IMG/VR virus record: IMGVR_UViG_3300020473_000013
Coordinates: 62,001-126,000 of that record
DNA: 64,000 nt
Direction: 5' to 3' (one strand)
Source: a virus
Below the pieces are notes generated by a model. That model saw only the letters and a program-made list of their open reading frames with translations, was not told the DNA's origin and made no database searches. The translations under genes were made by a program, and so were the position numbers. Below, one piece after another: positions 41,770-49,712 of the stretch. Positions within the stretch are counted from its first letter, which is position 1. The number at the start of each line of letters is the position of its first letter.

Positions 41770-43323
41770 TCAGAGTTCGTCGTCGAAGTCGTCGAAGTCG
41801 TCGTCCTCTTCATCTTCCTCAGAGTCCTCGTCCTCGTCGTCCTCGTCGTCCTCTTCATCTTCCTCAGAGTCATCGTCATCCTCTTCGGAATCGTCGTCCT
41901 CGTCATCCTCCTCAGAGTCATCGTCGTCCTCTTCGGTGTCTTCGAGGTCGTCTTCGTCGTCCTCTTCCTCGTCGAAGTCTTCCTCCTCATCGTCGTCGGA
42001 GTCGTCTTCTTCGGAATCGTCGTCCTCTTCCTCGTCGTCGAAGTCTTCCTCGTCCTCGCCTTCATCACCTTCATCGCTGTCGGCGTCTTCGGGCTCCGGC
42101 TCCTCGTCGTCGAGAATCTCCATGCGGACGACCTTGGCAACGGACACCAGCTTCACGGACTCGCTGTCTGTCAGGTAAAGCATAATCTTGGACTTAGCGT
42201 CGGAGAAGCCGATGACAATAGCTTCCTCTCCCTCGTAGTCCAGCTTGGTGCCGATCTCCACTTCGTCCCCGAGCTTGGGCTCGATGACGGACTCAAAGTT
42301 TGCATCCCAGGCCGCGGTGATTTTCTCCAGCTTGGAATCGCTAACGACGCTTTCGTCCACGAAGTTGCGCAGCATGTCGATGCGAGTCTCGCCACTCGAA
42401 CCCTTGTCGGAGGAGGTGGCCTTCTGCTCGGCGTCCTCCATGTCGGCAGCGTAAGCCTCGATGTCCTCATCGGAAGCGTTAGTCGGGAGCAGGCCGATCT
42501 GCATAGTCAGGCGCTCGTCATTGAACACACCGCCAACGCAAGCTACGGTGAAGTTGTGCCCAGTAGACTTGCGAATGAAGTCGGACACATGCTCACCCAG
42601 AGCAGCCTCGACGGAGCGCGCCAGCTCCTCAGTGATGGACTTGACCGGCTTGGCTTTCACGCTGCCAGATTTCTTGGTCGACTTCTTGCTCTTGGCCGGA
42701 GCTTCTTCCTTCTGAGCAGCAGCCTTCTTACCGCGGCGCGGGACCTTGCTACCTTTCTCGCTAGCGTCTTCGCTGGACTTCTTACCGCGACGCTGACGCT
42801 TCGGCTTGGCTTCTTCCTGCTCAGCCTTCTTGGAGCTGGACTTCTTGGAGCTGGCAGACTTTCCGGTGCTCTTGCCTGTAGACTTCTTACCGGAAGTCTT
42901 CTTGGTGCCTTTCTTGCCGATGTTGTCGACCATCTCGCGGAGTTCGTCGATGCCTACGCCTTTGGCATCGGCACGGACCCGGAAGACTTCGGCGTTGACC
43001 AGTTCAGATACGAGTTCACGACGGCCCATGTTAGCGCTGTTGGTTGCTTTCTTTGCCACGGTGGATGTTCCTTTTTCAGATTGCTTGGAAGTGTTGGACC
43101 CGCGCTTGCGAGTAGTGGAGCTGGTCTTCGGGGTTGCGCCGCTGCCGTCGCCGTCGAGTTCGACGAGGCCGCGTCCCTTCTTACCGATGTTGCTGGGTTT
43201 GATCTTGGTGCCGCCTTCCGTCTTGTAACCAGTCTTCATCACCTTGACGATACGCTCTTTGGTACCGTCCAGGAGGGTGATGCGCTTGCCTTCGAAGGTC
43301 GGGTCGGTTTTGGTGACAGCCAT
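41770..43323 (-). CDS. Large Lys-rich / Asp-Glu-tailed protein, 517 aa
   Basis: Not recognised. In order: a small beta-rich N-terminal unit (about 1-60, RITLLDGTKERIVKVMKTG), a Ser/Thr/Lys linker, a helical unit (LVSELVNAEVFRVRADAKG), a Lys/Ser-rich basic stretch (about 135-225), a folded domain (about 230-395, including VACVGGVFNDERLTMQIGLL and LGDEVEIGTKLDYEGEEAIV, the latter like a KOW/Tudor-type barrel), then 110 residues of Asp/Glu/Ser ending DDFDDFDDEL. The tip matches the H1-like protein. It is behind the promoter/leader copy 4. Confidence 0.75.
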   Translation of the reverse strand: MAVTKTDPTFEGKRITLLDGTKERIVKVMKTGYKTEGGTKIKPSNIGKKGRGLVELDGDGSGATPKTSSTTRKRGSNTSKQSEKGTSTVAKKATNSANMGRRELVSELVNAEVFRVRADAKGVGIDELREMVDNIGKKGTKKTSGKKSTGKSTGKSASSKKSSSKKAEQEEAKPKRQRRGKKSSEDASEKGSKVPRRGKKAAAQKEEAPAKSKKSTKKSGSVKAKPVKSITEELARSVEAALGEHVSDFIRKSTGHNFTVACVGGVFNDERLTMQIGLLPTNASDEDIEAYAADMEDAEQKATSSDKGSSGETRIDMLRNFVDESVVSDSKLEKITAAWDANFESVIEPKLGDEVEIGTKLDYEGEEAIVIGFSDAKSKIMLYLTDSESVKLVSVAKVVRMEILDDEEPEPEDADSDEGDEGEDEEDFDDEEEDDDSEEDDSDDDEEEDFDEEEDDEDDLEDTEEDDDDSEEDDEDDDSEEDDDDSEEDEEDDEDDEDEDSEEDEEDDDFDDFDDEL

Positions 43324-43391
43324 GATGTTACTCCTTGAGGATGATCGTGCGTTCGTTCGTTTACGTGCGCTTTAGCGAGCCTTATCAACTG

Positions 43392-43450
43392 CCGTAACCA
43401 AATTGCTTTGAGCTGGCTCTGGCTTTCGCTACCACATCTTCATTATATCA
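43392..43450 (-). promoter_or_regulatory. Extended -10 promoter with TTGGTTACGG leader box (copy 4)
   Basis: Minus strand TGATATAAT at 43442-43450, then GAAGATGTGG..., CCAGAGCCAGCTC, and TTGGTTACGG at 43392-43401, about 41 nt after the -10. The 517-residue gene starts 69 nt further. Confidence 0.65.
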
Positions 43451-43527
43451 AAATCTGGTCAGCGTGCAAAGGCTTTTATCTAGCTTGGTCGATTCGCTTT
43501 CGACCGGAAAAGTTTGCAGCGGATGCG

Positions 43528-43632
43528 CTAGCTGAAAAGCGGTGTGTAGTCAGCGCCGGCTAAGATGAACAGGCCGATGATTGCGACCGCTGCTCCAAAC
43601 TCCTTGATACGTGCGCGCATAGGCGGTGTCAT
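43528..43632 (-). CDS. Small single-pass membrane protein, 34 aa
   Basis: Begins MTPPMRARIKEFGAAVAI and continues IGLFILAGADYTPLFS: a basic start followed by one hydrophobic segment (about residues 12-27), so N-in topology is likely. The ribosome site CAGGAGG is optimal at 6 nt, and a TGTAAATA motif lies 27 nt upstream. Could be a holin-like or regulatory membrane peptide; nothing more can be seen. Confidence 0.7.
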   Translation of the reverse strand: MTPPMRARIKEFGAAVAIIGLFILAGADYTPLFS

Positions 43633-43658
43633 GAGAACCTCCTGTCGTTTGTGCGATA

Positions 43659-43666
43659 TATTTACA
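43659..43666 (-). promoter_or_regulatory. TGTAAATA promoter motif before small membrane gene
   Basis: Minus strand AAACTGTAAATATATCGC overlaps the stop of the 255-residue gene and lies 27 nt before the ATG at 43632. Confidence 0.5.
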
Positions 43667-44429
43667 GTTTGATCAGGTGGTCGGCAACGATCAGCGCCGA
43701 CTTGCGAAATTCAGGCTTCGTCTCCACGCTACAGGAGAGGGCCTCAAACTTTCTGTGGTGCTGGGGACCGAACGTCTGCCACATGCGGGCGGCGTTATAC
43801 GGCTCACCAACGTCGCGAGCTACGGTAAGGCGTTCGCCCCGCTCCTGTGTACGGGTTAGCTCGATCACCCGCCCATGCTCACCTACTTGGGAGTCCAGTA
43901 TGGTCTCGAACACGGTCAGGCTAACGCGGATATAGTTGAGCCTGCTCTTGTCCTTCATCAGGATAACGGGGACGTCCACGTAGATGCGGCTGACAGGATG
44001 ATCGACCGTCAGGTAGTACGAATCCAAGCGCAGGGGTAACATTACGCCTGGGCGAATCGGGTGTGGGAACCAGCGAATCAGGTGCGCGAAGTATTGGCGC
44101 AAGTTCGCCTTATCTACCAGAGGGTAGAACGCATTTCCTACAGACTTCGATGGTCTGCCTCCAAACGCAGGCTCGAAAAGGAAGGGCCGTGGAGGGCACT
44201 CGATGTTTGGACTATCCAGCGATGCGATGTGAAATCCGTCAGTGGTGAACGCTGGCTTCACCTTACGCGCTTCCATTTCCTTAAGTAGGGTGTGCGCGGC
44301 ACCTTGGGATTGTGTGACGCCTTCAAGATCGTCAAAGATCGACTGCATTTCCTCAAACGATACAAACTTCCTTAGAACGTCCAGGCCGGCGTCTGCGATG
44401 GTGCGTTCAATCTCTCTGGAGATACTCAT
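43662..44429 (-). CDS. Hypothetical protein, 255 aa
   Basis: Not recognised. A helical N-terminus (REIERTIADAGLDVLRKF) precedes a mixed domain with FLFEPAFGGRPSKSVGNAFY, LDSYYLTVDHPVSRIYVDVP and LNYIRVSLTVFETILDSQ. The ATG at 44429 has only a weak GGGTG upstream, so the start is less certain; a GTG three codons earlier is the alternative. Confidence 0.65.
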   Translation of the reverse strand: MSISREIERTIADAGLDVLRKFVSFEEMQSIFDDLEGVTQSQGAAHTLLKEMEARKVKPAFTTDGFHIASLDSPNIECPPRPFLFEPAFGGRPSKSVGNAFYPLVDKANLRQYFAHLIRWFPHPIRPGVMLPLRLDSYYLTVDHPVSRIYVDVPVILMKDKSRLNYIRVSLTVFETILDSQVGEHGRVIELTRTQERGERLTVARDVGEPYNAARMWQTFGPQHHRKFEALSCSVETKPEFRKSALIVADHLIKL

Positions 44430-44484
44430 GTGTTTCACCCGAAGTCTGGAAGACGGCGCCCGGATTGACGCCGCCTGTGCTGAC

Positions 44485-44769
44485 TTACAAAGAGGGCCGC
44501 TGCGTATCCGGTTGGACCCTAAGATGGCTGTGACGGTTGGGCATAGGGAATTGAATTGACCCCAATACACACTCAACGGTATGGATCGCAATCGAACGAG
44601 TGGCTCCTGTCATGGGGCACCAAACGTCGAGCATCTGGTCTCTGTTGCCCGTAATGTTTACCGACGTTAGGTTAAGTTCGACGGAGTCAGGTATCCCTCT
44701 AATATTCCTGACTTGCAACCATTTGCCCGCAATGAGGCGCTCGTTCTTGCTCGGCAAAGACTCGACCAT
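44485..44769 (-). CDS. Hypothetical protein, 94 aa
   Basis: Not recognised. Beta-rich (LIAGKWLQVRNIRGIPDSVE, RSIAIHTVECVLGSIQFP). The ribosome site CAGGAG is embedded in the end of the preceding gene; only one base separates the two genes. Confidence 0.65.
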   Translation of the reverse strand: MVESLPSKNERLIAGKWLQVRNIRGIPDSVELNLTSVNITGNRDQMLDVWCPMTGATRSIAIHTVECVLGSIQFPMPNRHSHLRVQPDTQRPSL

Positions 44770-44770
44770 T

Positions 44771-45358
44771 TCAGCTCTCCTGAGTATTGCGTCGGGGGTC
44801 GGACAATTCTTCCGGGCGTGTTTTATCCGAGAACAACTGACGTTCCATGTCGGAGTAAAGACGCTCCTTGCGAGCCTGAACAGAAAGCTCCAGTTGGCAA
44901 AGTTCGCGATAGTTCATCATACCAACGAGGCGTTCGGCCATTTCGTTCTTGTGCTTGTCCAGCTTCTCATACGCGGAAGTGTTCTCCGCGTTGCGGCGCA
45001 TATTCTCCACATCTGGAATGTCTGTGCGGATCGCCATGCCTACACGGTACCCGTATGCTGCGCGTCCCGTGCTGCAACGCGGGCTGATACGCTTGGTGGT
45101 ACGACGCACCTGATCGAGATTGCGCGAGTAAGAGGTGCTGAGTGCGAGCGACGTTGCGGCGATTACCTCGTTGAGGTCGTCGCGGTCGATCGTGGTCAGG
45201 TCAACGCCGAGCGCGGTAATCATGCGGCTAGCCACGTCGGTGGCGGTAAAGAAAGCGGCGTTGTCGCACGCTACCATGGAACCAAGTGTGGACACGGCGC
45301 GAGCGCGAATGCGGTCGAACAGAGGAGCGAGACGTTGATCTTTAACGCGGTTTGTCAT
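44771..45358 (-). CDS. Hypothetical protein, 195 aa
   Basis: Not recognised. Helical and rather basic (LAPLFDRIRARAVSTLGSMV, YSRNLDQVRRTTKRISPRC, NYRELCQLELSVQARKERLY). The ATG follows GGAGATTAAGA. Confidence 0.7.
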   Translation of the reverse strand: MTNRVKDQRLAPLFDRIRARAVSTLGSMVACDNAAFFTATDVASRMITALGVDLTTIDRDDLNEVIAATSLALSTSYSRNLDQVRRTTKRISPRCSTGRAAYGYRVGMAIRTDIPDVENMRRNAENTSAYEKLDKHKNEMAERLVGMMNYRELCQLELSVQARKERLYSDMERQLFSDKTRPEELSDPRRNTQES

Positions 45359-45393
45359 TCTTAATCTCCAATAGGCAATGTTTGCAGTTGAGC

Positions 45394-45414
45394 GGCGGGG
45401 CGATATGCCCCGCC
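45394..45414 (-). other. GC hairpin between genes
   Basis: GGCGGGGC/GCCCCGCC, 8 bp with a 5-nt loop, just after the stop of the 99-residue gene. There is no T-run on the minus strand; possible weak terminator or mRNA end. Confidence 0.5.
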
Positions 45415-45424
45415 CGCTATCGCG

Positions 45425-45724
45425 CTAGCCGTAAGCGAAACGGTAGCGCTGGCCTTCCTTCTCAAGGGTGATGCCCCGTATCAGGGGACCGAAAGAATCA
45501 CCCTCGATGGTGAACCAGCCGGCTACTGGCTCGTAGCCGTTCTGGCGGAAGATCGGAAGAACCTCTTCCTCCCACTCATCGTAGTCCTTGGTCAACGGAG
45601 GAAGGCCGTTACGCTGGCGCGCCTCGTTGATGTAGGACCGGGCGCTCGGGGTCATGCAGAACCCAGCCTCCTCAGAGGTGGTAAGGCCCGGAACGTCGTC
45701 GATGCCGATTTCCTGAATGCTCAT
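45425..45724 (-). CDS. Hypothetical protein, 99 aa
   Basis: Not recognised. Contains SARSYINEARQRNGLPPLT and YDEWEEEVLPIFRQNGYEP and a beta-rich C-terminus. It is the first and probably only gene behind promoter/leader copy 5, 40 nt upstream, and is followed by a GC hairpin. Confidence 0.7.
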   Translation of the reverse strand: MSIQEIGIDDVPGLTTSEEAGFCMTPSARSYINEARQRNGLPPLTKDYDEWEEEVLPIFRQNGYEPVAGWFTIEGDSFGPLIRGITLEKEGQRYRFAYG

Positions 45725-45763
45725 GCGCTGATTCTCCCGTCGATTGTTGAACCTGAACAGTAG

Positions 45764-45822
45764 CCGTTACCACATTGTTTCGAGCTGGCTCAGGTCTTCG
45801 CTGCCACAACTTCATTATATCA
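45764..45822 (-). promoter_or_regulatory. Extended -10 promoter with GTGGTAACGG leader box (copy 5)
   Basis: Minus strand TGATATAAT (45814-45822) then GTTGTGGCAGCGAAGACC, CTGAGCCAGCTCGAAACAA and GTGGTAACGG (45764-45773), 41 nt after the -10. Nearly identical to copies 4 and 6 through the CCAGCTC segment. Confidence 0.7.
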
Positions 45823-45847
45823 AAATTCGGCGATCAGCGCACGGTCT

Positions 45848-46222
45848 TTATTCTGTGCGGCTGCGCACTTTCTTGGCAAAGTTTGCGTCGGGCGTCAACT
45901 CAGCCAAGCGCTTGAGGAGCGCAACGATGTTCGGGTAGTCGCGCCAAGAGGTGCGAGGAGAATCAAACATCAGGTCGAGACTTCCTACCAACTTCTCGGT
46001 ACCTTGCTTGTCTAGGCGGAAGGTCTCGATGTTTAGGCGCCTTCCAGATTTACAAGGTACCGAGTTAAACTCCACCGCGGTGTCAGGAGCCAAGTAGACT
46101 ACGCTGACCATGTCTTCGTTATCCACGTCCTCCAGTTCAAACTTTTCAGCTCCGATCGACTGGAGCCCAAGCTGCATTGCTCCGAAGGCGGTGTTGCGAG
46201 TGTCTGCGTTCTTATCGGTCAT
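45848..46222 (-). CDS. Hypothetical protein, 124 aa
   Basis: Not recognised. The ATG at 46222 is used because the region upstream is the leader of promoter copy 6; GAGG lies 9 nt before it. Mixed fold (DMVSVVYLAPDTAVEFNSVP, LVGSLDLMFDSPRTSWRDYP). Single-gene unit between two leader elements. Confidence 0.7.
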   Translation of the reverse strand: MTDKNADTRNTAFGAMQLGLQSIGAEKFELEDVDNEDMVSVVYLAPDTAVEFNSVPCKSGRRLNIETFRLDKQGTEKLVGSLDLMFDSPRTSWRDYPNIVALLKRLAELTPDANFAKKVRSRTE

Positions 46223-46264
46223 GCTTTCGTTCCTCGTGTGCGTGAATGCGAGGCTTAACAATCT

Positions 46265-46323
46265 CCGTTACCACATTGTTTCGAGCTGGCTCAGGTTCTT
46301 GCTGCCTCACGTTCATTATAACA
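46265..46323 (-). promoter_or_regulatory. Extended -10 promoter with GTGGTAACGG leader box (copy 6)
   Basis: Minus strand TGTTATAAT (46315-46323), then a leader containing CCTGAGCCAGCTCGAAACAA and GTGGTAACGG at 46265-46274, 41 nt after the -10; the gene begins 43 nt later. Confidence 0.7.
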
Positions 46324-46340
46324 CAATAAGGCGTCCGTCA

Positions 46341-46781
46341 CTAGGCGTCGATATAACGTTTGGTTAGCTCGCTGATTCGCTCAACGACAGCTCCAAACGA
46401 TCCTGCGATAAGCGAGCCAGATACCATGTCGGGAATATCCCCGAGGAATACGCTACCTCCTACTTCTGGACGATCGAGGAAGGCCACAAACTTTCGACCT
46501 GTGAAGGTGATAGAGTTAGGCGCGATAGCGTCGTTTACATCCTCAGGATCAGCGGCATTAACCATGACCAGATGCACGTCACCCATAACCACACTGAACC
46601 CTTCGATGTACGAAGACATGCCACTGGTAATGCGGTCGATACGATCCACAGGAATATCAAAGGTGGCGCTGACTAGGTGGAACAGGGAGGAGTCCTTATC
46701 CGAAGTGTCGGGCTCGTCCAGTTTGTCGAACTCCGCGTAGAAGTCCTGCATTGTTTCAGCAATATGTTGATCGAGTACCAT
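46341..46781 (-). CDS. Hypothetical protein, 146 aa
   Basis: Not recognised. The ATG at 46781 has AGGAC eight bases upstream. Alpha/beta protein with SSYIEGFSVVMGDVHLVMVN and a Gly-rich segment GGSVFLGDIPDMVSGSLIAG. It is the last gene of the operon starting near 48707. Confidence 0.7.
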   Translation of the reverse strand: MVLDQHIAETMQDFYAEFDKLDEPDTSDKDSSLFHLVSATFDIPVDRIDRITSGMSSYIEGFSVVMGDVHLVMVNAADPEDVNDAIAPNSITFTGRKFVAFLDRPEVGGSVFLGDIPDMVSGSLIAGSFGAVVERISELTKRYIDA

Positions 46782-46791
46782 GTTTGTAGTC

Positions 46792-47037
46792 CTATTCAAA
46801 GCCTCGGCGGATCAGGTCGTCGAGGGTCACGTTAAAAACCATGTGATCAGGAATCGACGCGATCACATGGGCGTTATTCCAATGAGAAGACGGGAACGGA
46901 AGCGGACGGCACAGTTGATATTGCACATACAGGAAGAAGTGCGGGTACTCTGCCGCGTGGTAGTTCTCAATGTCTCCAGGTACCTCAACGCCGGCATTCT
47001 CTGCAGGCGCTTTGAGCATTTGGACGGAACAGATCAT
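46792..47037 (-). CDS. Hypothetical protein, 81 aa
   Basis: Not recognised. The ATG at 47037 overlaps the TGA of the PC4-like gene; GGAGG is 7 nt upstream. It contains an aromatic stretch YPHFFLYVQYQLCRPLPFPS. Confidence 0.65.
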   Translation of the reverse strand: MICSVQMLKAPAENAGVEVPGDIENYHAAEYPHFFLYVQYQLCRPLPFPSSHWNNAHVIASIPDHMVFNVTLDDLIRRGFE

Positions 47038-47303
47038 CAATCGTCCTCCATCAAGTCCTCTTCCTCAGCGACCTTGATTGCCTTATCGAGCACCTTGCGG
47101 AACTTGCGGAGTTCCTGAACGGGAATGACCATACCTTTCGCGGTAGGCGCAAACTTTTCCATGCTCTCCTTCTTGTACCACTGCCGTACGTCTAACACAG
47201 CGCGACCGTCGTCAAACTCTTGCAAGATGGCACGAGTTTCGGTGCCTTTGCGACGATTGAGGCGGCCGATCTTGTGCGTCTTTTTCGGTTGCTTGAAAGC
47301 CAT
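47037..47303 (-). CDS. PC4-like ssDNA-binding transcription coactivator family protein
   Basis: 88 residues. The PC4 pattern is visible: TRAILQEFDDGRAVLDVRQW, YKKESMEKFAPTAKGMVIPV, then LRKFRKVLDKAIKVAE (compare FKGK..DIRE.Y......PGKKGISL). A basic N-terminus (FKQPKKTHKIGRLNRRKG) and acidic C-terminus flank it. PC4 proteins dimerise and bind single-stranded DNA, melting promoters or protecting unwound DNA. In this early-type operon it could modulate transcription or recombination. The ATG follows AGGAGAACATC. Confidence 0.75.
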   Translation of the reverse strand: MAFKQPKKTHKIGRLNRRKGTETRAILQEFDDGRAVLDVRQWYKKESMEKFAPTAKGMVIPVQELRKFRKVLDKAIKVAEEEDLMEDD

Positions 47304-47315
47304 GATGTTCTCCTA

Positions 47316-47798
47316 TCAGATACCAGTGAGCTGGAGGATATGAGCGAACGACAGGTCATCGCCGAAGTTGCGTGGCATACTCCACATGCACTGCCCGTTA
47401 CGGTAGACGTTGAAGAATACCAGAGGCGAGTTCATGGGGGACTTGTCGTGCATTCCGACACTGTACCGAATGCACAGGGTTACGCGGAATTGGTCGAGTC
47501 CAATATGCAGCGTTATGGAGTCCCCATCCGTATTGTGGATGGTCGCACCGACTTCACTCCATGGGGTGGCAATGCGAATGTTCAATAAGGCGTTATGTGC
47601 GACCTGCTGCGCCGACGTATGCGCCTCGGCAATCACGGCTTGAAGATTTTCCTGTGTGACATTCCCCATGCCTTCCATATACTCGATGCGACGCTGGTAG
47701 TCCATGAACGTGTTACGGGCTTCGAGGTAAACCTCGGTACCGATAAATACTGCGGCGTTGATCAGACGGTGCTCGGTCATGCTTAGTTGAGGATTCAT
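47316..47798 (-). CDS. Hypothetical protein, 160 aa
   Basis: Not recognised. A helical N-terminus (LINAAVFIGTEVYLEARNTF, YQRRIEYMEGMG) and a beta-rich C-terminus (DGDSITLHIGLDQFRVTLCI, PLVFFNVYRNGQCMWSM). Member of the operon 48707-46341. Confidence 0.7.
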   Translation of the reverse strand: MNPQLSMTEHRLINAAVFIGTEVYLEARNTFMDYQRRIEYMEGMGNVTQENLQAVIAEAHTSAQQVAHNALLNIRIATPWSEVGATIHNTDGDSITLHIGLDQFRVTLCIRYSVGMHDKSPMNSPLVFFNVYRNGQCMWSMPRNFGDDLSFAHILQLTGI

Positions 47799-47807
47799 GC
47801 TGGTTCC

Positions 47808-48317
47808 CTAAGTGAAGTGCTTGCGGAAAATCTCCGCGTAGTGCTCTCTTGGTTGGACGGTCTGACCCGTCATTTGATCTCGCTTGATGCAGGCGGCCAC
47901 AAAAGCATCTTCCATGCTGCCAACATAGCGGGAGTGGTATGGACTATACCCATACGTAACAGACACATCGCGCCGGTCTCCTTGAGGACCTTCGCGCCAC
48001 GTGGCTGCAAACTTTCTCAGGTGCTTCTGGTGAGAAACTCCTATCTTACCCGACCGGTTACGCCGGTAGGTCTCCATATATTCCGTGTTGTGCGATGGAG
48101 CCAAGCGCACCAGCCGGTCGATGTTGTCCGACCAAAGCTGTTCTATAAGGACGTCTCGCTGACTTCCCAGTTCTGCTATGGCTTCCGCTTCGGGCTTGCG
48201 AGACTTTATCACTAGGTGGTTACCGTCAGGCAGCGGAAGAAAGAGTATCCACGCCACACGGTCCCGGCCTTCTTTCTTACGCTGGATGAAGTCTCGATCC
48301 GTGAGTCCGTAGGGCAT
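47808..48317 (-). CDS. Hypothetical protein, 169 aa
   Basis: Not recognised. Basic, with DFIQRKKEGRDRVAWILFLP at the N-terminus, LWSDNIDRLVRLAPSHNTEY and YGYSPYHSRYVGSMEDAFVA. The ATG follows GGACTGACGT. In the operon 48707-46341. Confidence 0.7.
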   Translation of the reverse strand: MPYGLTDRDFIQRKKEGRDRVAWILFLPLPDGNHLVIKSRKPEAEAIAELGSQRDVLIEQLWSDNIDRLVRLAPSHNTEYMETYRRNRSGKIGVSHQKHLRKFAATWREGPQGDRRDVSVTYGYSPYHSRYVGSMEDAFVAACIKRDQMTGQTVQPREHYAEIFRKHFT

Positions 48318-48320
48318 ACG

Positions 48321-48707
48321 TCAGTCCAGTTCTTCAAGGAGTTCGTCGATAGCAGCCTCTACCTCGGCGACCATCCTTTCGTAGGCATTATTGCCGTTGG
48401 TTCTCACTTCGCGCCCCTCAATGGAACCATCACCCAGGTGGGCGATAATAAGGGCGAATGCTTGGTCGTCCGATACGATACCTTCGTGTATGAAAGCTGC
48501 AAACTCTAGGCCTTCACCAAGAGCGACAGCGGCAGGAGCAATACGCCTTTCCGCAACGCCTGGCTGCGAGGGGAACGCGGGATTTATCGTCAGCTCTGGG
48601 AAGAACTCAACCTTACCCATGCTGTGAGCTTTGACCGTACGCGAGGTATCCTCGACGATCCTCCACTCGCCCTCCATGTCGGCCTTGAGGTTTACATACT
48701 TTGCCAT
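48321..48707 (-). CDS. Hypothetical protein, 128 aa
   Basis: Not recognised. Beta-rich N-terminus and a helical acidic C-terminus (YERMVAEVEAAIDELLEELD). First gene of the operon behind promoter/leader copy 7. The ATG follows AGGAGACTCAAG. Confidence 0.7.
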   Translation of the reverse strand: MAKYVNLKADMEGEWRIVEDTSRTVKAHSMGKVEFFPELTINPAFPSQPGVAERRIAPAAVALGEGLEFAAFIHEGIVSDDQAFALIIAHLGDGSIEGREVRTNGNNAYERMVAEVEAAIDELLEELD

Positions 48708-48738
48708 CTTGAGTCTCCTAGTTGAACCTTACTTACGT

Positions 48739-48787
48739 CCGTAACCACATTAGTGTGGGATCGTTCTCCCACATCTTCATTATAGCA
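48739..48787 (-). promoter_or_regulatory. Extended -10 promoter with GTGGTTACGG leader box (copy 7)
   Basis: Minus strand TGCTATAAT (48779-48787), a perfect GTGGGA/TCCCAC hairpin, then GTGGTTACGG at 48739-48748, 31 nt after the -10. Drives the operon 48707-46341. Confidence 0.7.
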
Positions 48788-48815
48788 CAAAACAGGAACG
48801 TGTGCACCACCATAG

Positions 48816-48856
48816 AAACAGAAAGACCGCACCCTGAGCGTATCAAAGTGCGGTCT
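48816..48856 (-). terminator. Strong intrinsic terminator
   Basis: Minus strand AGACCGCAC/GTGCGGTCT (48824-48856), 9 bp, followed by TTCTGTTTC. It ends the transcript after the 96-residue gene and isolates it from promoter copy 7. Confidence 0.85.
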
Positions 48857-48865
48857 CTAGTCGTC

Positions 48866-49156
48866 CTACTGTATCTCCGGCAAAGGCTCTTGGAAGCGCT
48901 CGGCCACACCGTCGTCGCGACGGAACCACGAGGGTTCATACTTTGTGGCCATAGTGCGGGCTTCATGATTACGGCACTTCCCGTTCCAACAGTACCAACG
49001 AGCGCGATGTCGGGACAAGCGATGTGTGTACACAGGCGACGAACACGCAACGCAAGTACCAAGTACGGTCCGCTCGCCCTGACGCATATTACACAGGGCG
49101 TGGTATAGCTCGGACTTTTGGGTGTGGCGAAAGGCTAGGCGCGGAAAGACTGGCAT
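48866..49156 (-). CDS. Cys-rich zinc-finger-like protein, 96 aa
   Basis: CVAC (35-38) and CWNGKC (56-61) with His between (HRLSRHRARWYC) form a zinc-binding unit. The rest is basic at the N-terminus and acidic at the C-terminus. It is the last gene of the topoisomerase transcript, before a strong terminator. Confidence 0.7.
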   Translation of the reverse strand: MPVFPRLAFRHTQKSELYHALCNMRQGERTVLGTCVACSSPVYTHRLSRHRARWYCWNGKCRNHEARTMATKYEPSWFRRDDGVAERFQEPLPEIQ

Positions 49157-49159
49157 CGG

Positions 49160-49702
49160 TCACCTCATTCTGACTCGTCGGTTGCGCCCACAAGACCGAC
49201 ACGGACGAGGTGAAACGGTCTTGCGTATTACGGCGAAGTTGTGATTGTTGGGCAAGGCGTTAACGTTCTCAGCAGCCTCCTGTCCGTTGATCACACCGTA
49301 GCGATAGCGGACCTCGTCTGGATCGAACATACGAAGATACGGCCACGACTCTTGGCGCTCGTATTCCCATGCAGGAACGTCGATAGCTTCTCCTCGTACG
49401 GACTCGATCAGACCTTGCGGGATCACCTTGTGAAGTTTGCGCCCTCCTGCCTTGATCACCGTGTTGTCCTCTTCCGACATAACGATAGGGGAGGCACCTT
49501 CGACATGAGGGTTAACGCACAGGTAGTGGTTCTTACCGCCAGGGCCGGGAGAGCGGAAACAGGGGACTCGCATCCACGAGTCCTCCATCGGTTCGTCTTC
49601 CTTACCCCACGGCATGTTCCACGCCCGAACGAAAACAAGCAGGTGAGCGTTGAACGTCATGTTGCTCCTGCTGTTGTGGACGTAAACACTCAGGTTTGCC
49701 AT
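49160..49702 (-). CDS. Hypothetical protein, 180 aa
   Basis: Not recognised. Beta-rich (LSVYVHNSRSNMTFNAHLLV, WMRVPCFRSPGPGGKNHYL) with a C-terminal PRPCRSCGRNRRVRMR tail that holds CRSC and a basic end. The ATG follows AGGAGG, 10 nt after the topoisomerase A stop. Confidence 0.7.
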   Translation of the reverse strand: MANLSVYVHNSRSNMTFNAHLLVFVRAWNMPWGKEDEPMEDSWMRVPCFRSPGPGGKNHYLCVNPHVEGASPIVMSEEDNTVIKAGGRKLHKVIPQGLIESVRGEAIDVPAWEYERQESWPYLRMFDPDEVRYRYGVINGQEAAENVNALPNNHNFAVIRKTVSPRPCRSCGRNRRVRMR

Positions 49703-49712
49703 GGAGAACCTC

